Below are positions 39,484-47,788 of a DNA stretch of 64,000 nucleotides, piece by piece. This stretch comes from Chloroflexota bacterium. Its GTDB lineage: Bacteria > Chloroflexota > Anaerolineae > Anaerolineales > Villigracilaceae. The notes below the pieces were generated by a model. The model saw only the letters and a program-made list of their open reading frames with translations, was not told the origin of the DNA and searched no databases. The DNA lies in NCBI GenBank assembly GCA_016234485.1, contig JACRBL010000067.1, positions 62,001 through 126,000 on the forward strand. The letters are read 5' to 3'. Both the position numbers and the translations under genes were made by a program. The first letter of the stretch is position 1. Each line of letters begins with the position of its first letter.

Positions 39484-42171
39484 ATGTTCCTACGCCGCCT
39501 CTCCATTCGCAATCGCATCCTGGTTTTCGCCACCCTTACAGGGATATTTGCCCTTGCGCTCTTTGGCGCTATAGGCATGAATGCTGTGCAGAGGGATGCA
39601 GACCGCGCCCTGGACGAACGTTTGCAATTGGCGCAATTGATTGCCCTCCATGTTGACGACCATGTCGCTCAAATTTTGGCCGTGATGAAAAACGTTGCCC
39701 AGATGGATGGGCTGGACCCCGCCAATGGCAGCCTGGCGACGAGAAACGAAGCGTTAGCCACGTTGCGACTGACCGGCTTTTTCTCCTGCCATGTCTCTGT
39801 GACCGACCAGCACGGCATTGTGCTGGCCAGCGAGCCTAACATCCCAGCCTTGATAGGCTCCGACCTTTCGGATCGTCCCCACATTGCCGCCGCCCTGCAA
39901 ACCGGGGAGCCGCAGATATCCAATCACTATGCCTGCCCCTTTGCCGAAATCCCCAATAACATCGCCTTCACTGTACCGATCAAAAACAAACGAGGGGAGA
40001 TTCTCGGCTTGCTAAACGGCGTGACTGACCCGTCTTCATCTACCTTCCAGTTTGTGACAGGTAGTCTGCCGGCAATCGAAGAGGGTCACCTGGATATCAT
40101 AGACTCAAACGGCATCATACTTGCCGGCACCGATGGGAATTCTGTCGGCAAACCCAGTCATCATTCCGGCCTAGCCGAACTGATCATCCTGGGCCAACCG
40201 GCGATCTGGCACAACACCTACACCAAAGAGGGACAGACCCAGGAAGACAGCCTGCTGGTTTTTGCGCCGCTTCAGAACGCCAAATGGGGGTTGATCATCG
40301 CCCAACCCGAGCGAGTGGCGCTTGCCAGAGTTTCCACGTTGCAATACCAATTGGTTATCATGGGATTGGCTCTCGCATTCATCGCGATCATCGCCACCTT
40401 CCTGACAGCCAAAACGATCACAGACCCCATCCATTTGCTGTTGGCTGCCACACGCCGCCTTGCAGATGGCGATCTAAGCACATCCCTGCCGGTTACCGGA
40501 AGCGACGAACTGGCCGAACTTGGTCGCGGGTTTGAACAAATGCGTGACAAACTGGCAAGCTGGGGCAGCGAACTGGAAGCAACCGTCAGGATACGCACGG
40601 CAGAACTCACCACCCTGTTCGATATCTCCACCGCCTTGCGAAATGTTGGCCCGGTGGATAAGATATTCGCTACCGCCATCACAAAAACGATGGAGAGTTT
40701 ACAGGCTGAGACAGGCGTTATTTTTCAGTACGACCAGCACACAAACCAAATGGTGATTCACGCCGCGCAAGGGCAATTGGCAAACCTGTTGGGCCTGCGC
40801 ATGGAACGCGCGGAGGGGATTTGCGGCCACGTGGCCCAGACGCGCGCCCTGTACTCCTTTCCCAACCTCGCAACCGACCTGCACACCAGCGAAAAAATAT
40901 CTCCATTGGTCCGCGGTGTAAAGAGCGGGATGTGCGTGCCCCTTGAAGCACGCGGGCAATTGGTCGGAGCGCTGATGATCGCGTGCTATCATTCGCGTTC
41001 TTTTACAGACAGTGAAGAACATCTCCTGATCGCCATCGCCGACATGGTTGCCATGGCCGTCCATCGCGCCGGCCTGTTTGAAGAATTGGAACACCGTGTT
41101 AAGGAATTGGACACCCTTTTCGACATCGGAAAGTCGCTCACGTCAACACTGAACATTCAGGAAATCCTGAGCAAGGTGGTGATTAGCGCCTGCCGCGCCA
41201 TCCCCGCAGAGGGTTGCTGGATTCATCTGTGGGACGAGAAGCGGAAACAACTTGTGTTGAGAGCAGTGGAAGGATTTCCATCTGATCTGGTGGGGAAATT
41301 CACCTACCAATCAGGAGAGGGGTTGACCGGCTGGGTCTTTCGGAAGGGCAAGACAGCGAATGTGCCTAATCTTGCCAGCGATCCAAACTGGAATCATGAG
41401 CCTCATTACGAATCTGCCCTGCCATCCAAGGAGGCGAAAAACGCGCTGGTTGTACCACTCACAGCAGGGACAAAAACCCTGGGCGTTTTGGGAATCGTCA
41501 ACAAAATTGGCGCGGACGCGTTCTCTGAAAGAGACTTGTCTCTTGTTGACGCTTTGGCTGGCGAGGTCGCCCTTGCAATCGAGAATGCCTGCCTGTACGA
41601 GGATATGTGCGCGCTCTCTGTTGAAACCGTCCGCTCGCTGGCGGTCGCCATTGATGCCCGCGACCCATACACGCGCGGCCATTCGGAGGGCGTAGTCCAA
41701 TTCTCCCTGTGCCTGACGCGTAAACTTGGTTGGAGCAAACCAGACCTGGAGCTGCTTGAATTCGCGGCCCTCTTGCATGATGTGGGAAAACTCGCTGTCC
41801 CTGACTATATTCTCAGGAAAACAGAACCATTGAACGACGAGGAATGGGCGATCATCCACAAGCATCCCGCTCAGAGCGCGCTCATCGTTAAGCCGGTGAA
41901 ATCATTGAAGCGCATCCTGCCCTGGATCAATCACCATCACGAGTGTTGGGATGGCAGTGGTTACCCGGATGGGCTGAAAGGAAAAGCAATCCCCCTGGCG
42001 GCCCGCGTCATCGCCATTGCCGACGCCTATGATGCCATGACAACCAATCGGCCATACCGTCAGGCGCTCCCCTCCGATCAGGCCTGCCAGGAACTCAAGC
42101 GCGGCGCAGGCACGCAATTCGATCCAACGCTTGTGGACATATTTCTGAAAGATGGATGCGTTTCCACATAA
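39484..42171 (+). CDS. Membrane sensor with Cache, HAMP, two GAF and HD-GYP domains
   Basis: The 895-residue protein has a membrane helix at about 11-31, an extracellular double-Cache-like sensor (about 35-280), a second helix (286-308), HAMP (309-362), GAF domains at about 385-535 and 545-700, and an HD-GYP phosphodiesterase domain (about 716-890). Key motifs are LLHDVGKLAVPD, the HHHE cluster and DGSGYPDGL. HD-GYP domains hydrolyse cyclic di-GMP, so it would lower c-di-GMP in response to an outside ligand. The GEMM riboswitches at 48.7-49 kb are possible downstream readers. TAAAAT ends 6 bases before the ATG. Confidence 0.94.
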   Translation: MFLRRLSIRNRILVFATLTGIFALALFGAIGMNAVQRDADRALDERLQLAQLIALHVDDHVAQILAVMKNVAQMDGLDPANGSLATRNEALATLRLTGFFSCHVSVTDQHGIVLASEPNIPALIGSDLSDRPHIAAALQTGEPQISNHYACPFAEIPNNIAFTVPIKNKRGEILGLLNGVTDPSSSTFQFVTGSLPAIEEGHLDIIDSNGIILAGTDGNSVGKPSHHSGLAELIILGQPAIWHNTYTKEGQTQEDSLLVFAPLQNAKWGLIIAQPERVALARVSTLQYQLVIMGLALAFIAIIATFLTAKTITDPIHLLLAATRRLADGDLSTSLPVTGSDELAELGRGFEQMRDKLASWGSELEATVRIRTAELTTLFDISTALRNVGPVDKIFATAITKTMESLQAETGVIFQYDQHTNQMVIHAAQGQLANLLGLRMERAEGICGHVAQTRALYSFPNLATDLHTSEKISPLVRGVKSGMCVPLEARGQLVGALMIACYHSRSFTDSEEHLLIAIADMVAMAVHRAGLFEELEHRVKELDTLFDIGKSLTSTLNIQEILSKVVISACRAIPAEGCWIHLWDEKRKQLVLRAVEGFPSDLVGKFTYQSGEGLTGWVFRKGKTANVPNLASDPNWNHEPHYESALPSKEAKNALVVPLTAGTKTLGVLGIVNKIGADAFSERDLSLVDALAGEVALAIENACLYEDMCALSVETVRSLAVAIDARDPYTRGHSEGVVQFSLCLTRKLGWSKPDLELLEFAALLHDVGKLAVPDYILRKTEPLNDEEWAIIHKHPAQSALIVKPVKSLKRILPWINHHHECWDGSGYPDGLKGKAIPLAARVIAIADAYDAMTTNRPYRQALPSDQACQELKRGAGTQFDPTLVDIFLKDGCVST

Positions 42172-42226
42172 ATTCCTTCCCGTTCTCTCCATCGTCATCC
42201 CTCTTGGACCCCTTGGCATCAAATCC

Positions 42227-42853
42227 ATGGAAATCAACCCGAACGAAATTTCCCACCAATCCGTCTACAAACTGCTGACGGGAGCGATTCTGCCGCGACC
42301 GATCGGCTGGGTCTCCACTGTGGACGCGGACGGCCGCCCGAACCTGGCCCCGTTCTCGTTCTTCAACGCGGTCTGCTCCAACCCGCCGACGGTGGTGTTC
42401 TGTCCCATGATCCGCGGCGTGGACGGGAAGACCAAAGACACTTTAAACAACGTCCGCGCGACGAATGAGTTTGTAGTGAATATTGTCAGCGAAGACCTGG
42501 CGGAGGCCATGAACCTCTCCTCGGTGGAAGCGCCGCCAGACGTAAACGAGTTCGAATTCGCGCGGGTGACCGCGGAGCCGTCCGCAACGGTGCGACCGCC
42601 CAGGGTCAAGGAAAGCCGCGTGCATTTCGAGTGCCGCGTCCGCCAGATCGTGGAGATCGGGTCGGAGCCGGGAGGCGGTTGCCTCGTCATCGGTGAAGTC
42701 CTGCACATCCACGTGGACGACACGGTTTTGACAGGCGGCGATAAAATTCTGCTGGCGGCGCTGAAACCCATTGGAAGGCTGGCGGGCGGAGGCTACGTCC
42801 GCGTGACGGATGTGTTCGAGTTGGAACGACCCAAACCCATGTTAAAAGGATGA
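42227..42853 (+). CDS. Flavin reductase-like FMN-binding protein
   Basis: The 208-residue protein matches the flavin-reductase-like split-barrel family: GAILPRPIGWVSTVDADGRPNLAPFSFFN and VVFCPMIRGVDGKTKDTLNN bind the FMN phosphate and ring. It probably acts as an FMN-dependent NAD(P)H oxidoreductase or as a flavin supplier; no partner monooxygenase is nearby. An earlier in-frame ATG overlaps the HD-GYP stop; the MEINPNEISH start fits the family better, although neither has a clear ribosome site. Confidence 0.9.
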   Translation: MEINPNEISHQSVYKLLTGAILPRPIGWVSTVDADGRPNLAPFSFFNAVCSNPPTVVFCPMIRGVDGKTKDTLNNVRATNEFVVNIVSEDLAEAMNLSSVEAPPDVNEFEFARVTAEPSATVRPPRVKESRVHFECRVRQIVEIGSEPGGGCLVIGEVLHIHVDDTVLTGGDKILLAALKPIGRLAGGGYVRVTDVFELERPKPMLKG

Positions 42854-42858
42854 ATGCC

Positions 42859-43668
42859 ATGAAAAAATTGTTGTACGCGCTCGCGCTGTTCGCGTTGACC
42901 CTTTCGGCCTGCAACATTCCCGTTGCGCAGGAACCAGGCGGGCTTTCTGTAGGCGACCAGGCCGCCACCCTCGTCGCGCAGACGTTGACCGCCGTCGCGC
43001 AGGAAAATCAGGTTCCGCTGGCCTCGCCCACCGCGGGAGAGAATCTCATTCCGCAGGCCACGCCCACGCTCGCGCCGAACTCCACGCCCACCGCGGGCAA
43101 CATCGCCGTCACCCTCACCGCCGGGACGCCGAACGCCACCATCCTGACCGTGGACGCCAACACCAACTGTCGCGAAGGCCCAGGCACAAGTTACACCATC
43201 GTGATTCAACTTGTGCCAGGCACACAATATCAAATGATCGGGCGCACCGCCGATAACAAATATTGGATCGTCACCGAAATCGGCAAGGCCACGCAATGCT
43301 GGGTTCCCGCCGAATTTTCAAACGCGTTCGGAAACGTGAACCTGCTGGCCGTCGTCACCCCATCCGCGGCCACCTCCGCGGCTGGCACATTGCTCGCGCC
43401 GACCAATCTCGCCTACGAATTTGAATGTGTCTTCAACGGCGTGAGCAGCGACATCACCGTGAAACTCGGTTGGACTGACCGCTCAAACAACGAAGATGGT
43501 TTCCGCATTTATCGCGATGGCACGTTGGTTGGGCAGGCCGCCCAAAACGCCACGTTCTACTCCGAAGTATTCGCGGGCGGAGCTTCGATCGTCTACAGTT
43601 ATTATGTAGCGGCCTTCAACGCGCAGGGCGAGGCCTTCGGCGGCACAATCTCATTCTCCTGCCAATAG
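42859..43668 (+). CDS. Lipoprotein with SH3-like and fibronectin-III-like domains
   Basis: The 269-residue lipoprotein has Cys at about residue 16 (LTLSAC) and a Thr/Pro/Ala linker. A bacterial SH3-like domain follows at about 95-155 (DANTNCREGPGTSYTIVIQL, then a Trp-Val-Pro pattern), and a C-terminal Fn3-like domain at about 175-265 (WTDRSNNEDGFRIYRDGT). Such proteins bind cell-wall or surface polymers; no catalytic domain is present. The ATG at 42859 is preferred because AAAGGA lies about 9 bases upstream, although an ATG at 42850 overlaps the previous stop. Confidence 0.87.
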   Translation: MKKLLYALALFALTLSACNIPVAQEPGGLSVGDQAATLVAQTLTAVAQENQVPLASPTAGENLIPQATPTLAPNSTPTAGNIAVTLTAGTPNATILTVDANTNCREGPGTSYTIVIQLVPGTQYQMIGRTADNKYWIVTEIGKATQCWVPAEFSNAFGNVNLLAVVTPSAATSAAGTLLAPTNLAYEFECVFNGVSSDITVKLGWTDRSNNEDGFRIYRDGTLVGQAAQNATFYSEVFAGGASIVYSYYVAAFNAQGEAFGGTISFSCQ

Positions 43669-43675
43669 GTGACAC

Positions 43676-43879
43676 ATGCTTACAAAACTCATCACAAAGG
43701 CTTCCGAGTTTCTTGCGCACCGCAAGGGTCTCCTGCCCCTGATTGGCTTGCTGTTCATTCTCGCCAACCTCCTCCTGCAATTCCTACCCTCGCTCGGCTG
43801 GCTGAGCGCCAGTCACCTGCTCCTGCACATCGGCCTCATCATCGCGATCTTTGGGCTGATGCTGGCCTGGGCGTTGTAA
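43676..43879 (+). CDS. Small two-helix membrane protein
   Basis: The 67-residue protein is almost entirely hydrophobic, with helices at about 18-38 and 44-66 and a basic N-terminus (MLTKLITKASEFLAHRKG). It starts 7 bases after the lipoprotein stop with AGGTG just upstream, so it is probably translated from the same mRNA. No function is known. Confidence 0.72.
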   Translation: MLTKLITKASEFLAHRKGLLPLIGLLFILANLLLQFLPSLGWLSASHLLLHIGLIIAIFGLMLAWAL

Positions 43880-43884
43880 AGATG

Positions 43885-43924
43885 CCCAACATGACCGTCA
43901 CTTCGAAAAGTGACGGTCGTGTTG
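43885..43924. repeat. R6 palindrome, intergenic copy
   Basis: CCAACATGACCGTCACTT faces AAGTGACGGTCGTGTTGG. It may also stop transcription before the AT-rich gene, though no T-run follows. It is related to the copy at 33143-33177. Confidence 0.75.
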
Positions 43925-43952
43925 GATGAAGATCAACGAAGAAGGATAAATT

Positions 43953-44753
43953 ATGCAGAAAATTCCTCCAAAATATTTATATCACTACACAAGCATAAGC
44001 AACCTGGCTTTAATTGTAAAGAACAGGACCATTAAATTTTCATGTCTAGAAAATTTAAACGACCTAAACGAAGGAATAACTTCAGATCTCGGTAAATTTG
44101 GAAAATATGTCTTTGTAAGTTCATGGACAAAAGAAGCAAGAGAAAGTATCCCGCTTTGGAGCATGTACACACCTAACATGACAGGTGTAAGAATAAAACT
44201 GCCATCAAATCCATTTAAGAGCTATGGAAATGTACAAATCCAAGGAACCCGAACTTTTAGCGGCATATTCCCAAACAGCATTGTTCCTGCAGATGAAATT
44301 GTGGGAAAAAACTATCTTGTTTTTCCGACGTCTTATAAATTGACACCAATTAAGTACACCGAAGATGTAAATCTCTTACAACCCAAAATTCGCACGGAAA
44401 ACGACGATAAAAGAGTTACTTACCTGCTCAAACTGTTAGGGATTCACAAAACAACTGCGTGGAAATTCGAGTTGGAATGGAGATATATTTTATGGATACT
44501 ACCATCAGCGCCATTTGACAATAATGATATTAATTATGATGACAAAATGGTGAGCGCATTAAGAGGAGTGGGAGAAAATGTATCTATGCCGTTTTCGCAC
44601 TATTTTTTATCGCTTCGCGAAGATACGCTTGAAAATATGGAAATTGTTATTGGACCGAAATGCTCTGACGGGGATTGGGCTACAGTAAAGGCAATTGTAG
44701 AAATGTATAACCCAAAAGCAACAATAAAATCAAGCACATTAAAAATTCGGTAG
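43953..44753 (+). CDS. DUF2971-like protein, AT-rich, probably acquired
   Basis: The 266-residue protein begins PPKYLYHYTSISNLALIVKN, the hallmark of the DUF2971 family, followed by FVSSWTKEARESIPLWSMYT and a late WKFELEWRYI. DUF2971 proteins are of unknown biochemistry but recur in accessory and defence-rich regions. Base composition is far more AT-rich than the neighbours, with AAA/ATA/TTT-type codons, which signals recent transfer. GAAGGAT lies about 6 bases before the ATG. No other defence gene is next to it. Confidence 0.85.
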   Translation: MQKIPPKYLYHYTSISNLALIVKNRTIKFSCLENLNDLNEGITSDLGKFGKYVFVSSWTKEARESIPLWSMYTPNMTGVRIKLPSNPFKSYGNVQIQGTRTFSGIFPNSIVPADEIVGKNYLVFPTSYKLTPIKYTEDVNLLQPKIRTENDDKRVTYLLKLLGIHKTTAWKFELEWRYILWILPSAPFDNNDINYDDKMVSALRGVGENVSMPFSHYFLSLREDTLENMEIVIGPKCSDGDWATVKAIVEMYNPKATIKSSTLKIR

Positions 44754-44800
44754 AAAAGACAACATAAAATTTTCTGCTGTAGCCTGACATTAAAATCAAT

Positions 44801-44806
44801 TACAAT
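44801..44806 (+). promoter_or_regulatory. -10 box of the YabE-like gene, predicted leaderless
   Basis: TACAAT ends 6 bases before the ATG at 44813. Confidence 0.6.
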
Positions 44807-44812
44807 TTCCCC

Positions 44813-45970
44813 ATGCCATTGACAAAGCGGATTCGCCTGTGGACTCTTCTCTTGCTCCTGGCCGCCTGCCAACCCCAATCCGCTTCGCGCGTGACCTTGA
44901 TGGTGGACGGCCAGCCCCGCGCGGTCGCGTCGGGAGACCTCGTCCCCGCGCATTTGCTGGCGGGCGCGGGCATTGCCTTTTCGCCCACCGATCGCGTTCT
45001 GGCGGACGGCGTGTCTGTGCCGCTCGATCAGGCTCTCTCGCAACAGGCGCAGATCGTTTTGCAGTTGCGCCGCGCGGTCAATGTGACGTTGATCGCGCCG
45101 AATGGACAGATCACCGTCAGCACGGCGGCGTTCACTGTCGGCGAGGCATTGCAGGAGGCGGGGGTGAATCTCTTCGTGAGCGACCGCGTGGAACCAGACG
45201 CGGCGACTCCGCTCGCGGACGGGATGACGGTCACGATCACGCCGGGGCGCGAGGTCAATGTTCAGGCCGCGGGACAGACGGTACGAGTCCGCTCGTCGGC
45301 GATGAGAGTGGGAGAGGTATTGGCCGAGGCGGGGATTCCGCTCATGGGGCTGGACACGGCCCACCCGTCGGAGAATGAACCGTTGCCCGCCGATGGGCAG
45401 ATCCGCATCGTGCGCGTCACCGAGTCGCTGGCAAGCGTTTACAAGGTCATCCCGTACGCCACCGAGTTGATCGTCACCGCGGAACTTCAGCCGCCCGCGC
45501 AGGATGTATTGGACGCGGGCGAGGTGGGCATTTCGGTCAGCCGCACGCGCGTCCGTTATGAAGACGGCGCCGAGATCGCGCGCGTGGTGGAAAACGAGAG
45601 CGTCATCCGCCTGCCGCGCACGAGGGTGGCGCGCAGTTCGTTTTGGGCCGCCAAGGAAATGTACGCCACGTCGTATTCGCCCTGCAACTCTGGCGTAGAC
45701 GCCTGCCTTTATGGCACGTCGCTGGGCATCCCTGTGGCGCATGGCGTGGTGGGGATGATCCGTGAGTGGTATCTGGCGCTGAAAGGCGCGCAGGTGTACA
45801 TCCCTGGCTACGGCTACGCCATCGTGGCGGATGTGGGCGGCGGCTTCCCCGATGGCCGCGCGTGGATTGACCTGGGCTACAGCGACAGCGATTACGTGGG
45901 CTGGAGCAGTTGGGTGACGGTGTATTTCATCCCGCCCGCGCCGCCCGAAGTTCCGTGGTTTTTGAAGTAG
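44813..45970 (+). CDS. YabE-like lipoprotein with DUF348, G5 and 3D domains
   Basis: The 385-residue secreted protein has a lipoprotein-type signal (LLLLLAAC). Two or three ubiquitin-like DUF348 repeats follow (VNVTLIAPNGQITVST, VNVQAAGQTVRVRSSAM), then a G5-like segment (about 205-280; VIPYATELIV) and a C-terminal 3D domain with YATSYSPCNSG, a YIPGYGYAIVADVGG stretch and GRAWIDLGYSD, the three Asp residues of the double-psi barrel. The fold is shared with lytic transglycosylases and resuscitation-promoting factors, so cell-wall cleavage is likely. As in Bacillota, it lies immediately before the RsmA gene. Confidence 0.9.
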   Translation: MPLTKRIRLWTLLLLLAACQPQSASRVTLMVDGQPRAVASGDLVPAHLLAGAGIAFSPTDRVLADGVSVPLDQALSQQAQIVLQLRRAVNVTLIAPNGQITVSTAAFTVGEALQEAGVNLFVSDRVEPDAATPLADGMTVTITPGREVNVQAAGQTVRVRSSAMRVGEVLAEAGIPLMGLDTAHPSENEPLPADGQIRIVRVTESLASVYKVIPYATELIVTAELQPPAQDVLDAGEVGISVSRTRVRYEDGAEIARVVENESVIRLPRTRVARSSFWAAKEMYATSYSPCNSGVDACLYGTSLGIPVAHGVVGMIREWYLALKGAQVYIPGYGYAIVADVGGGFPDGRAWIDLGYSDSDYVGWSSWVTVYFIPPAPPEVPWFLK

Positions 45971-46032
45971 GAATTTCACGATACAAATACAAATGGCTTC
46001 CGTCACTGCGAGGAGGGCGCTCTTCCCGACGA

Positions 46033-46071
46033 CCCTGGCGCCGTGCGGCTTAAGCCGTACCAGGGCAGGTG
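46033..46071. repeat. R3 palindrome nested in R1 copy F
   Basis: It reads CCCTGGCGCCGTGCGGC, then TTAAGCCGTACCAGGG and CAGGTG, the reverse complement of the copy at 7517-7555 apart from one or two bases. Confidence 0.83.
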
Positions 46072-46123
46072 AGCAGTCTCCGTCCCCAAGGAGGGGATTG
46101 CTTCGGGAAGATCACCCTCGCAA

Positions 46124-46159
46124 CACTTGCACCGCACTGCGTTTGGTGCAGTGCAGGTG
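46124..46159. repeat. R2 36-base palindrome, copy 3 (nested in R1)
   Basis: It starts CACTTGCACCGCACTGCG and ends GTGCAGTGCAGGTG. It interrupts R1 at the same CCGTCA/TTGCGAG point as copy 2, read on the other strand. Confidence 0.87.
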
Positions 46160-46186
46160 TGACGGATTAAAGTGGTGTAATCATTC

Positions 46187-47035
46187 ATGTCATCTCGTTT
46201 CCCCAAACCTCTCCCCCCTCTCAATGCCGCGCAGATTTTGAAGGCGCATGATTTACGCGCCGATAAAGCGCTGGGACAAAATTTTTTGCAGGACACGTAC
46301 GCGCTGGAACGGATCGTCAACGCGGCGGAGATTCTGCCGACCGACACCGTGCTGGAAGTGGGTCCTGGCCTCGGCGCGTTGACGCGTCACCTGGCGAACG
46401 CGGCCAAACAGGTGATCGCCGTCGAACTGGACGGGAGGCTGTTGCCGCCCCTCCATGAAGTTTTATCGGGCTGGACAAACGTCGAAGTGATCCACGGCGA
46501 CATGCTGAAACTCGCGCCCGCGCAGATCGTCCCCGTGAGCGATTATCTCGTCGTGGCGAACATCCCCTACTACATCACGTCCGCACTTCTGCGGCATCTG
46601 TTGGAGACGACTCCCCGTCCGCGCCGCGTGGTGATGACCGTCCAAAAGGAAGTCGCAGATCGCATCTGCGCCTCCCCTCCCGATATGAGTCTGCTGTCGC
46701 TGTCGGTGCAGGTGTACGGAGTCCCGCGCGTCGCCACGATCATCCCTGCGGGTGCGTTCTACCCCGCGCCGAAGGTGGATTCCGCGGTGGTGCGGATTGA
46801 CCTATCCCCCGCGCCGTTCATCCCCTACGCGTTGTTGAATACTTTTTTTGCGCTGGCGAAAGCGGGTTTCAGCCAAAAACGAAAGACGCTCCGCAACTCC
46901 ATCTCAGCGGGGATGAGAATGCCCCCTGCGGAAACCGAGTCCACTTTGCGCGCGGCGGGGATTGATCCCATGCGGCGGGCGGAGACGTTGTCACTGGAGG
47001 AGTGGAGGGAGTTGACGGCGAGGATGAGTGGGTAA
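46187..47035 (+). CDS. rsmA: 16S rRNA dimethyladenosine transferase RsmA (KsgA)
   Basis: The 282-residue enzyme dimethylates two adjacent adenosines near the 3' end of 16S rRNA during ribosome assembly. It carries KALGQNFLQD, the SAM motif VLEVGPGLGALT near residue 65, the acidic EVIHGDML and the catalytic NIPYYIT near 124. Length and order are normal. TGTAAT ends 5 bases before the ATG and no Shine-Dalgarno sequence is present, so it may be leaderless; the repeat separates it from the YabE-like gene. Confidence 0.95.
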   Translation: MSSRFPKPLPPLNAAQILKAHDLRADKALGQNFLQDTYALERIVNAAEILPTDTVLEVGPGLGALTRHLANAAKQVIAVELDGRLLPPLHEVLSGWTNVEVIHGDMLKLAPAQIVPVSDYLVVANIPYYITSALLRHLLETTPRPRRVVMTVQKEVADRICASPPDMSLLSLSVQVYGVPRVATIIPAGAFYPAPKVDSAVVRIDLSPAPFIPYALLNTFFALAKAGFSQKRKTLRNSISAGMRMPPAETESTLRAAGIDPMRRAETLSLEEWRELTARMSG

Positions 47036-47043
47036 CTCGCCCG

Positions 47044-47718
47044 TTACGGAATAAATTTTAGACTGCTGAGAAAATAGTCAAATCCCTGATCAAATTCGCC
47101 ACCGCGATCTTTTTCTGCAACTGAATAAAGGATTTCATAGAATTGACCATTAATGACAAAAAATATCCTTCGTGCAAACATGAGTGAAGTGTAGTTTTCT
47201 GGATCATCCATTTGATACTCTAACACAGTGGCATAATATCCATCGATTGTGATTCTATAGTCACCCAACAGAGTCATCCAATTTGTTTGGCTGTAATTTC
47301 GCTTAAGTAATTCAAGTTCAGTATCTGCGGTTTGATTAGGCTTACTTGGAAAAGTCCACACATCTATAATTCCATAGTTATGTCGTGGTCGATATACATA
47401 ATTTGGATCTTGAGTCTGGATTGGAAGAGTAAGGAATTTAGGATCCTTCAAAAAAATACTTAGCCACCCCACTTCATTAATGTGTTCACTGAGCAACCAG
47501 TTGCTTGGATAGTCAAAATCTAAGTGAAAAGTAAAACCCGCAGATGGAGTGTAGTGAGTATATTTTGATGTGGCAGATGTAGGAAATTCATTGTGGTATG
47601 TTGGCATTGGCTGCCAATTTATTGTAGGCGTGGCAACTAATGTATTGTTACTACATCCAGAAAGAAGCAACACTGCTGCACCGAAAAAGAAAACAGCACG
47701 CACTATTGATTTTTTCAT
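47044..47718 (-). CDS. AT-rich lipoprotein, PsbP-like pattern
   Basis: The 224-residue secreted lipoprotein has Cys near residue 22 (LLLSGC). The mature part (FTFHLDFDYPSNWLLSEHIN, IDGYYATVLEYQMDDPENY, FFVINGQFYEILYSVAEKDR) looks like the PsbP/DUF1795-type fold found in many bacterial lipoproteins. Function is unknown. It is richer in A/T than its neighbours, suggesting a foreign origin. GGAGG lies 5 bases before the ATG. It converges on rsmA with only 8 bases between stops. Confidence 0.8.
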   Translation of the reverse strand: MKKSIVRAVFFFGAAVLLLSGCSNNTLVATPTINWQPMPTYHNEFPTSATSKYTHYTPSAGFTFHLDFDYPSNWLLSEHINEVGWLSIFLKDPKFLTLPIQTQDPNYVYRPRHNYGIIDVWTFPSKPNQTADTELELLKRNYSQTNWMTLLGDYRITIDGYYATVLEYQMDDPENYTSLMFARRIFFVINGQFYEILYSVAEKDRGGEFDQGFDYFLSSLKFIP

Positions 47719-47788
47719 TCAAGCCTCCATTAGATTACTACAATTTTTGTTTACCCACTCGACTCCAATAAAGCTTGATTCGTTCCTG

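Larger units (their letters stand above)
46000..46166. repeat. R1 palindromic repeat, copy F, with both R3 and R2 nested
   Basis: CCGTCACTGCGAG begins it. R3 occupies 46033-46071, and removing it rejoins CCCGACGA with GCAGTC as in copy A. R2 occupies 46124-46159, and removing it rejoins CTCGCAA with TGACGG. Confidence 0.87.

Noticed and set aside
43885-43924. R6 palindrome as a rho-independent terminator
   Set aside because: The stem is strong but no T-run follows, and its relative lies inside a coding region, so it is treated as a dispersed repeat.
44600-46006. 468-codon minus-strand frame opposite the 3D-domain gene
   Set aside because: Arg/His-rich shadow translation. The plus-strand gene has a signal peptide, known domains and a promoter.
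2914-46166. R1 copies as a CRISPR or phage attachment array
   Set aside because: Copies are scattered, vary in length and lack regular spacers; no cas or integrase gene is present.
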